From Raphanus sativus (lineage: Eukaryota; Streptophyta; Magnoliopsida; Brassicales; Brassicaceae): a stretch of DNA of 64,000 bases. The stretch spans positions 4,402,001-4,466,000 of the forward strand of contig NC_079514.1 of assembly GCF_000801105.2 (NCBI RefSeq), written 5' to 3'. The translations under genes were made by a program, and so were the position numbers. The stretch's first letter is position 1. The number at the start of each line of letters is the position of its first letter. The notes under the pieces are model-generated. The model did no database searches. It was not told the DNA's origin and was given only the letters and a program-made list of their open reading frames with translations. Below, one piece after another: positions 12,653-23,130 of this stretch.

Positions 12653-13038
12653 CCTTTATTGTTTTTTTTTTTTTTTAACACCGAATTTTATAAATTTCTA
12701 ACTAAACCTAGTTGGGGAAAGAAGAGTGCAATACAGATTTGGCCAAAGAATCAGCCAAGGAATTCATAGAGCGCGGAATAAAACTGAAAGAGATACAACT
12801 AAAACGAGAAGATAAAGACTCGATGTCCCGAATGATTTCGTAGAGATCCGTCGAGTGGCACTTCGAATGAATGGTAGCAATAAGCGCCTGGCAATCTGGT
12901 TTAAAGCAGATTCTGGAGAACCCCGCTTCAGAAGCGTGGGATAGGACCGCACGAATGGCCAATGCTTCGGCCATTTGCGCTGAGGATATGTGTTCAAACA
13001 CACAGCCACCCTGTAAAATAGCAGTCCCTTTATTGTTT
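12653..13038 (-). mobile_element. 5'-truncated LINE with RNase H remnant and 12-bp TSD
   Basis: CCTTTATTGTTT flanks the insert at 12653-12664 and 13027-13038. The minus strand of 12665-13026 encodes the end of a plant L1-type RNase H-like domain (AEALAIRAVLSHASEAGF, then SFIPRSMNSLADSLAKSV), followed by a short 3' UTR and a poly(A) tail at the low-coordinate end. The protein frame opens directly at the high-coordinate duplication, so nearly all of the element is missing. It is a dead insertion produced by incomplete reverse transcription. Confidence 0.85.
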
Positions 13039-13267
13039 ATATATGTATTTACTTGTTTGTTCTATTTTATATGTCATTTTAAGTTTTTACAGAGTATTAA
13101 AAATCATTAAATTTATTATTTTACCATTAGTTAATTTATTGTATTATTTAATTAACAATATATTTTGTCGGTGTAGAAAATAACAATGATAAACTCGATG
13201 AATGAACTAGACTAGATACTTATTACTCTACAGATTGACTCGGAAATTAGAAGTTTGGATCATTGCC

Positions 13268-13268
<1 letters not shown>

Positions 13269-13316
<48 letters not shown>
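13269..13316. repeat. (ATA)n microsatellite, about 16 units
   Basis: Uninterrupted trinucleotide run of A, T, A. The apparent polyisoleucine open frame across it is an artefact of the repeat. Confidence 0.95.
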
Positions 13317-14929
13317 TATTCATTTTGCACTCGTTGGTTTAGTAATACGAACGATCAGTATACGTGCATAAAACCAGTGAATGGCCTAATACAATATTTC
13401 ACTATTTGGATTAAATTCTCGTTGGGAAAAATATTTGTATTATCTGGGTTTTTGGTAAAAGGCTGAAATCATTTTTTCACCAGAAAATATACTTGCACAA
13501 ACTATTTGTTGCTGAAATATCGCCAAGCTAAACAAAGACACAACAACGTACATGCTTATGTTACCAAAATATGACGCTAACACCCAAATATATTGACAGA
13601 AGAAACGGATGACAGTGGACATATACAGTTTTATCCTAACTTGCGACAACAAAGAAAAGGACCAACCACTAGCTCGACCTGGTCTAAGAAATATCTGAAT
13701 CATGGCGGGAGTAGAAATTGATAAATGGTCTGAAAACATACAAACTTACGAAAATGATACAGGCAGTTTTAAGAAAATTAAAAAGATAGTATAAAGAAAT
13801 ACATATATGGAAGAGAGGCTCCACACGTCGAGATAGAGCAAGTTTGAACTTTATGTTGGAGCCTAAATTTTTGTAAACTTTTTGCTGCGTAAAATTTTGG
13901 AATAATTTGTGAAAATAAACCTGGATCGAATATATTTTGGGTTATATCCGATCCACATTTCTTTTCATCAGGTGTAGCAAAACAATTTCTTCGTAGTTAT
14001 ATCCTGGGATTCAAGCATACTAACCATCTTAATTAAAAAGCGATTTACTGAATTAAAGAAAGAAATCAAATATTAACTCCACAAATTCGTATATTTTCTT
14101 AACAATTTCTTAGAAAAATATTCTACTCATTTTAATATTGTTTATACATTTTATGTTTTTAAATCTTCAATCAGAATTTATGCTCTTATACTTTATTTAC
14201 AGGAGAGATATAGGTGCACAGAAAATTGTTGTGTATTATTAATACACGGTGAGTTGGTAAATACCGTCACGTGTCAACTAAAAGATTGCAAGAGTTGAGT
14301 ATAATTATGTCAAGAACGAGTGATAATAAAGATAAAGTAATGGATAGATGATGATCTTTTGTATTAGTTGGATCATATAATTGAAGCTAATGGCCAAGAA
14401 AAAGGTCGACAACAGTGGTTAACTAATGGATAGAGAATGATCTTTCTGCATATGCTATGTTTGGCCATGTATCTGAAGCTGATGGCCAACAAAATGATTT
14501 TCAAAACTCAGTATATATGTTTAAGAATTTCAACACTGAATCACCCGTTCCACTTAACTCGTCTGGCATACTGCAGGTACAGGTTATATATTTGGTAGTT
14601 ACTGAAAGACTTATTTTGTTATTCCACGCTAAGTGGAACGGTATGTTTAAATAAATCAAGTTGAATTTATAAAAAGGAGACGACTCTGTAAAAATGTTCT
14701 AAAGTTTCCAAATAGGTCTCGAACTCTTATAAAGAAGGAAATAGAAATACTACTTGAGGATAATGTCTTATGATTGATCTTGTAAAGGTTTTTTAATAGC
14801 ATCTATTGGGAGTTCTTTAGTAACACCTTGGAGGTCTTGAATATTGAAGTACATTTAAAATCTTCCGAGTCTGGATTGCATTCTGATTGTCTCTGGTTCT
14901 CTTTCCTTAAGATTTTTTTCAATAGAAAA

Positions 14930-14975
14930 AAAATGTATTTTGAAACCCAAGTTACAAAAAAAAAAAATGTATTTC
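14930..14975 (+). mobile_element. Possible micro retro-insertion with poly(A)
   Basis: AAAATGTATTT occurs before and after TGAAACCCAAGTTAC plus poly(A). Part of the repeat is A-run and therefore ambiguous; only ATGTATTT is informative. Confidence 0.4.
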
Positions 14976-15135
14976 TTTGCGACTGTCAAACGTACAAGAA
15001 AAAGGTTGAAATATGGTGTGATCCCGATATTTCCCTATTTCAAAATCTGCAAACACACAGATACATACAAATACACAGTACAAGTGCAAATAAACTAACA
15101 AGTTAAAACAATCCGCTAAGGAAACGTTTACTTCA

Positions 15136-16738
15136 CTACGGCAAGCGTAGTAAGTATATCTTAAGGTCTGTAAAGTCAACTAAAGCCAGATCGTTGACCT
15201 GCAACATTAAAGCAAATAACCTTCACATATTAACTCAAACGTATTCATCGCATTGACCTGATAAACAATGTCAAAGTGGACATGGCAGATGTAGGATCAA
15301 AATTTAGAAACAAAGGCCTTAATTTGGTCTGCACGCTGTAAGGAGGCAAACATAAAGTAAAACTAACTAGTTTTTTTTTTTTTGACAAAGGGCTCGTAAA
15401 ACTAACTAGTTAACTTTGGAACACAAATGATATGGTATGGCATTCTTAAAAAAAGTATGCCATTCTAGAACTTCTTTTAGTATATGTGTAAATGGAAACG
15501 TCGAATAGAAATCGATTCAAAAATAAAAGTTCCTCAACAATAATCATATATGACATCTAAATTGTGTCATATCATTATTAAAAATAATATGTTATTACGT
15601 TATAAACTGCCACAAACTAAATATTAATAGTATATGTATACATCCTAAATAGTTTCAGCATAGTACTTAAAATACTTTAAATCTGTAGTCGCATAAGTTT
15701 TGATATCTACACTATATTTACAAACATGTTAATTAAGAACTATGCACCAAAAGTACTAAGCTGCATCTAGCTAGACTACAAGAAATCTGGTAGATAGCCA
15801 CTTCTTTGGCGACTACATAAGGATTTCCTTTATGAAGAATATATACGTCTAATCAACTTACAGTACATTTGGATTCCTAAGAAGTAACAATATATATCTT
15901 ATGAATAGTCTGAAGTCGACTGTTGATTTATACACGGGGACTTTTTTGCATTTACTTGGTGGATATTCATATTGCTATAAATTATGCACAAGATATATAG
16001 TACGAACCTCAGCCTGTAAAGTGTGAATAAGTCTGCCATTCACATTGGAGGAGATGCAGCCAATAACACAGAGACCATACTCAGAAAGCACATGCAGCAC
16101 ACTTGACAACGGCGTTTGCAGAACGCTGAAAACGATTTCTACCCCGACCAAACAGGGACGAATCACGACATGATTCGAGTTATCATTCCTACTTTGTTCA
16201 TTTCTACTCTCAAAGCTTTGTCCAGACAATAACATGAGGTCATCTCTCTTGGAACTCATGTCCTTGATGTTCCTCTGAAGATGATTTATGTAATTTACCG
16301 CCTCATTCAACTGATCTGACGTAGAACGCCTTCCCTACAAAAACCATATATAACAAGTTCGAATCAAAACTTCATCAAGAAAAAAAAGGGTTAATAGTAG
16401 CTTTGTATTGTTCAGGATTTTGTGATGTGAGAGTGTCACAGTTTTAGTGGATCTAATCTAACAAAAAAACAGCTCAAACTAAGAGATAAAGCAAAGTTTT
16501 ACAGATTCTAATTTGTAGATCTGTAGTGGAAAAAAAAAAAGAAGTTAATTAGGGCTTTGAAAAGATAGACCTGGATGAATTCGAGAGGGAGAAGAGAGCG
16601 AAGAGACGCGTAAAGAGAAGCCATCTCTTGTCTCCTTTGTTTCTCAACTTCTCTGTGCATTATCTTCTCCATGTTTTCTTCATTACCAACTCTCGCCTCT
16701 TTACGACGCTTTCTTCCCTTCTCTGGAAAATCAGCCAT
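15136..16738 (-). CDS. BHLH118: bHLH transcription factor, bHLH118-like
   Basis: Three exons (16738-16571, 16334-16008, 15198-15136) encode 185 aa. Exon 1 gives [16 protein letters not shown] and the basic/helix 1 region [20 protein letters not shown]. Exon 2 gives helix 2 ([17 protein letters not shown]) and the C-terminal ACT-like part. Exon 3 is 20 residues starting [17 protein letters not shown]. The exon-phase pattern is identical to the bHLH126-like gene, supporting an ancient tandem duplication. Intron 2 is unusually long (809 bp) and holds a micro-insertion with a 16-bp target duplication. Predicted nuclear E-box-binding factor. The last exon was found by splice site and frame, and is slightly less certain than the others. 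Confidence 0.85.
15357..15411 (-). mobile_element. Micro retro-insertion in bHLH118 intron 2
   Basis: GTAAAACTAACTAGTT is at 15357-15372 and 15396-15411. The 23-bp insert reads GAGCCCTTTGTC plus poly(A) on the minus strand. Confidence 0.7.
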
Positions 16739-17459
16739 GTAAAACCTGTAGTTTTCTTTAAATTTAATTATTTTATACAGAGATTTTCCAGCTAGTAATA
16801 ATGATGATGAATATTATGATGATAATGATGAGTCAGCAGGATCTGATCTTGTCTGATTTTGTGCTCTCTACGATTTGGTCTGGAGTTTCAGTCAGTGATT
16901 CGTTGTAAAGTTGGAAAAAAAAATCGGAGTCGGAACAAAGACAGTAACATAAAAAAGTGTTTTCGTTTATAAAATAAAGGATGCTCATTAGGGTAAGCAG
17001 TGACGTCTTTCAGCTTCTTTTCTATTAAATAATGCCAATATGTTTCTGTCCACATTCCATTTTGTACATCTATCAAGTTTCTTATATTATTCATGAGATT
17101 GTATACCTATGTCATTTGTATGATCAATTATTTTCTTATTATCTACTAGGTGTATTCACCCGACGCACAATACATTATAGGATGCACTGCTGCAAGCTCT
17201 GAGGGGCCGAGGCCATATGCTGGACCATATTCTCAAAATTATTTAAATATCACTGTAAACTTTAAAGTAGTTTCTTTAGTTTTAAATTTTTTTTTTCTAT
17301 AGAACGTAATGCACTGCATTTGATAAGGAATTAAATACGACATGCATGTTTTTGTTTTTCTCATTCTCTGGTGTAATTGTTTTCAACTATCACTCGACTA
17401 GAGTGGTGTGTATATATTTTCACATTTCGTGTTACTGAAACATTTATTTTTAAATCTTA

Positions 17460-17600
17460 GTTAGGTTGACTAATGGGCTCTTCAAGCTCATTTCTTTATG
17501 TATTGAACTATTTTGATTAAGCCTGTTTAAGGCTCATTCTGTATCTTTATTTCGAATGAAATATTTCAATGACAAAAAAAAAAAGTTAGGTTGACTAATG
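17460..17600 (+). mobile_element. 109-bp LINE 3'-end insertion with 16-bp TSD
   Basis: GTTAGGTTGACTAATG is at 17460-17475 and 17585-17600. Between them are 109 bp ending AATATTTCAATGAC plus poly(A), the type of 3' tail left by a plant LINE. It is the longest of the short poly(A) insertions after the RNase H remnant. Confidence 0.75.
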
Positions 17601-18740
17601 TTGAGATATTACGAAAAGTTTTCTTAGAATACAATAAAAAAATTATTGATGTTTTTCCAAGGTTTAAAAATATTATACTACGATACTAAAAACATATTCA
17701 AATTTGAATCAATACATACGTGTAATTCTCTATTAATCTTACTAGATGCGATGTCCGCGCTACGCGCGGAAAATGTTTGATGTTTAATGGTTTATGATGA
17801 AAAAATGGTGAAAATATATATTTTTGGTCAGTTTAACTAATTTTTCATGGATGAGTCAAGGAAAAAAAACGAATTTTACATGGAACTTTTTTGTATCCAT
17901 AACTAATTATATATTATATAAAATTTATTTAAAGGTTTTTTTAAATTTTTGAACAATATATTTTATGTTATTAAAATACTTAGCAAATATAAATTTTAAC
18001 AACATTCTGGTTCTACACACAACTAAATCAGTCGGGTAAGGTACACACATAAATAATTTTTTAATTAGAACAACATACAAATACGAACAATACATATTTT
18101 AGTTAATAAATTATATTGTATGTTTTCTAAAGCTGGATTAATCTTTGTGAATACTAATACAAATGCGAAGAATATCTAAACTTATCATAAATAAATGCGA
18201 AGAGTAATTAAGTTCTCTAATAACACATTTTAAAAGAATGTTTTAGATTTATGTCAACATTTTGCAATCGAGTACGAAATACTGATATTAGGAAATAAAC
18301 CATTTCTTTACTATGTCTGATGGTGCAATATTAAATTTAAATTTTAAAATTTAGTAATTTATAAGATAACATGAATTTGAAGTGTGTAAAATGTAATATC
18401 ATGTAAGGGTGCCCATATTTTACTTTAGTGAGATTATCTCTTGTTTTGTTTTAAAGTCCGGTGTTATTTTTCATAGTTTGATTCTAATATATTTTTGATG
18501 ATATCATAATAAATAAGTTTTTATTTTTAGTGTTAAACTTCCGAAAGATGATGTAATACTTTGAATCCAACGTTTGTTAATTAAATGTATGAATGAATAG
18601 TGTGCGAATAGATGATTGGATGAAAATAAGATGTAGCCATTAATTAATGAATAATGAATATATAAAAGGTGAAATAAACTAATTTATTAAACTATACAAA
18701 TATATAAAAAAATTAATAAAATTCTACTGTTTCAACATTA

Positions 18741-19007
18741 TTAGTTTATAGTTTTTACAGTAGATAAGTAGTATAATACATTTGGGAACTTTTGCATGAC
18801 GTGTTTCTCTAATTTTGGAACCTCCTCTCTGCCGAAAATATACCAAAGAGCTCCTTCATGTGCTTCAAGATTTTTGACTTCTTGTTCACTTGTGTTTTTA
18901 CGAATCTCCATCTTCTTCTTGTAGTTTAGCAAAAAGCAAATCGGCTCCTTGACATATTGCAAGGCATATACACATATGTAAATTTTCAAATCAAAACAAA
19001 TAAACAT
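18741..19007 (-). pseudogene. JmjC histone demethylase-like fragment
   Basis: The segment NLEAHEGALWYIFGREEVPKL resembles the JmjC-domain stretch GALWDIFRREDVPKL of the plant JMJ25/IBM1 group. Similarity fades after about 25 residues and the frame stops at TVKTIN. Only one exon-sized piece exists and it lies inside the Helitron, so it is a captured fragment, not a working demethylase. Confidence 0.5.
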
Positions 19008-19580
19008 TCAAAACCACACATGATTAGAAACTGAATTAAGTTATGGCAACAAAGATGGAAAGTTTCTACTAACTTATTCACCAATCACCACTAATTATTC
19101 CAAATTTAGCTTAGTTGCAGTCTCTCCATGGTCGATTTAACCGCAGATGTGAGCCAACATACAATTACCTACTGAATGGAAGTTTCGAAGCAGTAACAAA
19201 TCCCTTAAAACTATAGGAAATAAGAGGATAACCTGCTCATGCATTTCAATCATATCTCTTCCACTGCAAGATTATTTGAAAACCACCATGTGAAGTCCAA
19301 GTACCAGGTTTCAGTCCAAGTACCTGGTTTCTGTAACGCTGTGTGTATTTTTGCGTTCAAGTCAAGATATTTTCATTTCATGATCCCAGCTGGACCACAG
19401 TTAAAACCGTAGAATGTTAAGTTCCTGCAAGTGATCCAAAGCCATAAAAAATCACAAAACAGTAAAAAAAACATTAGTATACTTTATAAGCTATAAGAAT
19501 AATGCGTAAAGCAACATTTAACATAGACAATAGTCTTTTAACACTTACTGATTAGTGTAGATAGACCATGTGCCTGACCT

Positions 19581-20290
19581 CTAGGGAGAACAACACCGTT
19601 CTTCAATTGCTCTGCCAACGAAGCTCCATTCTGGTGTGGAACAACTAATACAGATTGGCAGAGACCGAGAGATATTTACGTTAGCACCAACGGAATCATC
19701 ATTATTGTTGGTTCTTCGAAGTATTACCAAATGATTGTATATGGTGGTGGCAGCCGAGAATATAAGATCCAGACGTTCTGAAAAGCTTTTCATCGGATGC
19801 TGGAGCTGAAGGACTTGGGTCCAGAGGCTAATTTCATAAATGCAATCCACCATCTCTGCAACTGGAACCAAACGCAAACCCATCACTCAGTTACAAAACA
19901 ACAAAAAGAAAAAGAAATCCATCAAATATTTTAGGGATAGAGAAAACACTTGTAAGGGAAGGATTACAAAAATAGTAAAAGCTGAAGAACTTTCACAATA
20001 TATATTGTTTCTAAAAGAGAAACCATAAATCGATCAAATAAGAACAATTACTTACCAAGATCAAAGAAACGTTTATATCTCTTGATGAAATCTCAGTGAA
20101 GGCGGCCAACCAAGAACCGCCATCTTCACTGCTGCCGTTGTTAAGCCATGCAAGAATCGCCGCAACGGTGAGATGCTCGGAAGAATCTCATCAACTCTTC
20201 ATGTGCAGCTTCAATACCGTTTTTCCGAGTAATTTCATATTTTCTGTAACCAGACCCTCCTCTTCTATCTGTGAAAGTTTTCATAATCAG
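19581..20290 (-). pseudogene. Unidentified coding-like fragments within the Helitron
   Basis: Two blocks look like former exons: about 20290-20050 (includes HLTVAAILAWLNNGS and SWLAAFTEISSRDINVS, after a frame break) and 19886-19581 (includes EMVDCIYEISLWTQVLQLQ). Amino-acid composition is protein-like and a GT donor follows the first block. I do not recognise the family. Confidence 0.3.
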
Positions 20291-20628
20291 ATATCATGAA
20301 GCATATTAGTTGAAGAAAGTAAGGGAATGATGATGATAAGTCTGACTCAGATAGAACCCGGCCTTTATCACTAATCAAACATCAAACTATTACGTAGAGT
20401 CTGACTCAGATACCCAATACCAAACATAGTAGACATTTTTTATTTTTGTGTCAGTGTGCATAAGATGCTGTTTGGAGATATGAGTACCTTCGTAAGCTAT
20501 CAAAAGCAGATGATCTGCTAGGAGGGTCTCAAGACTCAAGGCTTGATGAAGACTCAGTTTCTGATTCTCTCCTTGAATTACCATTCATGGTCTCTGTCTT
20601 GCTCTGTAAGAAAAAAAGAAAACTGAGA

Positions 20629-21084
20629 TCACTGAACCAGAGCAGAACACATCAAAGACAAAGAGTAAAAGGTTTTCACAGAGGACGGAGGGAAGATCAC
20701 ATTCAAGACACCAACCACACTGTCCAGGACTTTCCCTCTATCAACTTTTATTGTCCCAGAAGAAGTGAACCTGCCAAGGAAAAGGGCAGTGAAGCCACCG
20801 AGGTCAAGGAGGCTGTTGCTATCAAGGAGGCCTAATAAAGCATCAATGCTTCGACAGTTAAAAGACGCCACCTCCGTCCCTCTAGCCTGCTCGTGACGTT
20901 CCACCTTAAGATGCTTGACAAAGTTTTTGAGGCAGTTTAAAATCTTGGTTTGATGCATTGGTTTCTCATCTATACAAAGAGACTTTGCTATATTTTTCTC
21001 AACTAACCGAGAAGCAGAATCTTGTCTCCTTCCCATGGGTCGCCTACCAAAACCAAATGCTATGTCAAAGATGCATAGCAACAA
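20629..21084 (-). pseudogene. Unidentified 151-aa open frame within the Helitron
   Basis: Open frame with protein-like composition: a basic stretch (GFGRRPMGRRQDSASRLVEK) followed by alternating hydrophobic residues (CRSIDALLGLLDSNSLLDLG). No domain recognised. Its place among other captured fragments suggests one more piece of a host gene. It could also be a chance open frame. Confidence 0.25.
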
Positions 21085-21365
21085 ATGCAGAAAGAAAATT
21101 AAAAAGCTTGCAAGCAGTAGAGTATATGAAACTTAAGAGAAATTTCATTGATAGGCTGATAGCAGATATCAGATATACATAATACGCGAAACCAAAGCCA
21201 GAACTAAGAGGAGGAGAAAGACTTACAGTGAGAGGAGTGTATGTGAGTTTAAGGAAAAAATAGCGAAAGGAAGAGTGTAGGTGAGGCACTGAAGGACACT
21301 TCTGAGGTAGCAGGTATTGCCGAGATTCTGCAACCCTAAAGACGGACCGTTTCAAGATCTTTGAT

Positions 21366-21670
21366 GAATGAATTGGAACAGGAAAGATAGTTTTATCACA
21401 CATAGAGCTTTTTGTGACTCTTTAGATGAAGAGAGTGCTACATGCGCCTCAGTTCCACCAGCCGCAGCATCATATTTGAACAATGCCCCGGAAGCAGAAG
21501 TTAACCTTAGAAACGTCAAAGCAAATCATCAGCAACCCAGTCTCAATATTGATCACTACAACATATATGGCTTCATGGGACTATCTTTCACCAACCAGAT
21601 TCCATTACCACCTAACGTTTTCGCCTCCTCATTTCATTTCGAACCGACAGCTGAAATGGCGGCAAAGTAA
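21366..21670 (+). pseudogene. INDETERMINATE-domain (IDD) C2H2 zinc-finger fragment
   Basis: The translation starts NWNRKDSFITHRAFCDSLDE, matching the conserved RKDSFITHRAFCDALAEE of plant IDD zinc fingers just after their last finger. A diverged Ser/Pro-rich tail follows and ends at EMAAK. The preceding finger cysteines are absent. The fragment is antisense to the other captured pieces. Confidence 0.65.
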
Positions 21671-21823
21671 GGAACTCCAGTGTATTCACGACACCCTCCA
21701 ATCACAGCTATCTTCCCTTAAAGCAGAATCAAGTTTTTACAACACATGAGAGCCTTAACCCCTCAAAGACTCAAACTTTTTAGATTCAAAAAAAAGAAAA
21801 AAAAAGATCTTCGATTTCGAATT

Positions 21824-22021
21824 CTAACCAGCCTGGCCTTTGTGTCGTTTGGGGTCGAGCGATGGTGTGACGGTTCGAAGAACACTCTCAGCGTCAGCGG
21901 CCTCCGATTTGGAACTCATTGCTCTGATGAGCTTTGGGAGATGGGCTTTCGAGTCACAAAGCGTTCGTACCAAGAATTGTTGCCTTCTCAGCACAGTTAA
22001 AGAAGAATGCTTCACTAACAT
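21824..22021 (-). pseudogene. First exon of NAD(P)H-hydrate dehydratase, captured
   Basis: The 65-aa frame MLVKHSSLTVLRRQQFLVRT...VLRTVTPSLDPKRHKGQAG has an organelle-targeting-like start and the HKGQAG motif that precedes the nucleotide-binding region of ATP-dependent NAD(P)H-hydrate dehydratase (the NAD(P)H repair enzyme). A GT donor follows HKGQA, as expected of a first exon. The next exon (normally starting near KIAVIGG) was not found. It retains start codon and donor, so it could feed chimeric transcripts. Confidence 0.6.
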
Positions 22022-22127
22022 TTATAAGATTCTCTGCAAATATAAGAAAAGAAGAAAGAAAAAGTAAACGATTCAGCCTAACTTCAATCGCGTTCAGTAT
22101 GTTAATTGGTGGATTACCCGGAATCGG

Positions 22128-22228
22128 AGCTGTGACTCAGATGGACCTGGTAAGATGTCACTGAAATATATGGAGACGGGAGCTTTTCCGGTGGTAAGTT
22201 GAGATTTCGCGGCAGAATTCATTGCCAT
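22128..22228 (-). pseudogene. RPA/DUF223-like N-terminal fragment near Helitron 5' end
   Basis: MAMNSAAKSQLTTGKAP then IYFSDILPGPSESQLRFR resembles the start of Brassicaceae RPA70-like OB-fold proteins (F-S-D-L-K-P-G pattern). Plant autonomous Helitrons often carry RPA-like genes, so this may be native Helitron sequence instead of a capture. A possible GT donor follows. Confidence 0.4.
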
Positions 22229-22627
22229 GGATGCTGTTTTTGCATAATATTTTTTTCTTAATTAGGATGGATTTAGGTTTAGAGATAGAGCTTTATATAG
22301 GAGAATTGTCAAGAGAAGATGGATCACAACATTGATGAATAGCTTTAACAGTGTCATTGATTGAGAAGGTTACTGAAAAAAAACAGAGATTGGAGAAGAT
22401 GAAGTAGAAGCGTCGGGGAGACTCCGCTTAGCTTGAAGTCGTAAGAAGCAGGTTTGTGGTCTTGGTGGGCCTACAGATAATTTTTATGAAGCCCAATGCG
22501 ATTGAAGCCCAACTGATTTAAGTGACGAATCTGACCTGGCGAATTATTCTTCTCCTATTGGTCGATTTAATCTGCTGACGTGGACAACTTCTCCATGGCT
22601 TATATTAGCCTTTTAGTATAGTATTGA

Positions 22628-22673
22628 TTCTATATGAGTTTACAAAAAAAAAGAAGAAACTTATTCTATATGA
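22628..22673 (+). mobile_element. Micro retro-insertion split by the Helitron
   Basis: The insert GTTTAC plus an A-rich tract (22638-22659) is followed by CTTATTCTATATGA at 22660-22673. The matching upstream copy is now divided: CTTA lies at 17738-17741 and TTCTATATGA at 22628-22637, with the whole Helitron between. The insertion therefore predates the Helitron. Confidence 0.8.
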
Positions 22674-23130
22674 TGCATGTCCAAAACATGTATTATATTA
22701 TGTTAATGAGCCAAGCTGGCCCATATATTGGCCCAAATACGTTAAAGATATAAAACGGCCTAATAAAAAACAGAAAAGAGAAAACTCAAGAGATTGAATA
22801 TATGTCCATAAATATAAAGATGGATCTACTATGTGACCAGTTTAGTCTGAGACCTACTAAGTTGGAAGAGGTTTTGGGCCCACAGGATTTGTAAACTGAT
22901 GTGTTAGTCGGAAACGAAAATATTATACACACATATCAACAAAAGAATCAAACTTGCATAGGGTGATAATAATGAACCAATACTCTTGTCTCTGCCCAAT
23001 ACGTGTAAAGAAACAAAAAAAAAGACTCAGCCTGGCATGTTGGAACAGTATTATGAAACTAAATCAAAGTGTCTAAAACTAACACTTAGCACCGATTGAT
23101 TGTCAACAGCTCTGCTTTATCAGTAGGCAA

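Larger units (their letters stand above)
13039..15135. other. Intergenic region downstream of bHLH118
   Basis: No gene found. It contains a long AAT microsatellite and one possible micro-insertion (14930-14975). Open frames here lack similarity to known proteins. Confidence 0.5.
17742..22627 (-). mobile_element. Non-autonomous gene-capturing Helitron, 4.9 kb
   Basis: Read on the minus strand, the 5' end at 22627 starts TCAATACTATACTAAAAGG directly after a host A. The 3' end at 17742 is CTAG before a host T, preceded by the hairpin CCGCGCGTAGCGCGG. Removing 17742-22627 joins CTTA (17738-17741) to TTCTATATGA (22628-22637). The result exactly equals the 14-mer at 22660-22673, the other copy of an older target duplication, so both ends are fixed to the base. 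Inside are fragments resembling an RPA-like OB-fold protein, NAD(P)H-hydrate dehydratase exon 1, an INDETERMINATE-domain zinc finger (opposite strand), a JmjC protein, and two unidentified coding-like stretches. No Rep/helicase was seen. Confidence 0.85.

Noticed and set aside
13263..13466. Open frame with polyisoleucine run
   Set aside because: Produced by the ATA microsatellite; no family similarity.
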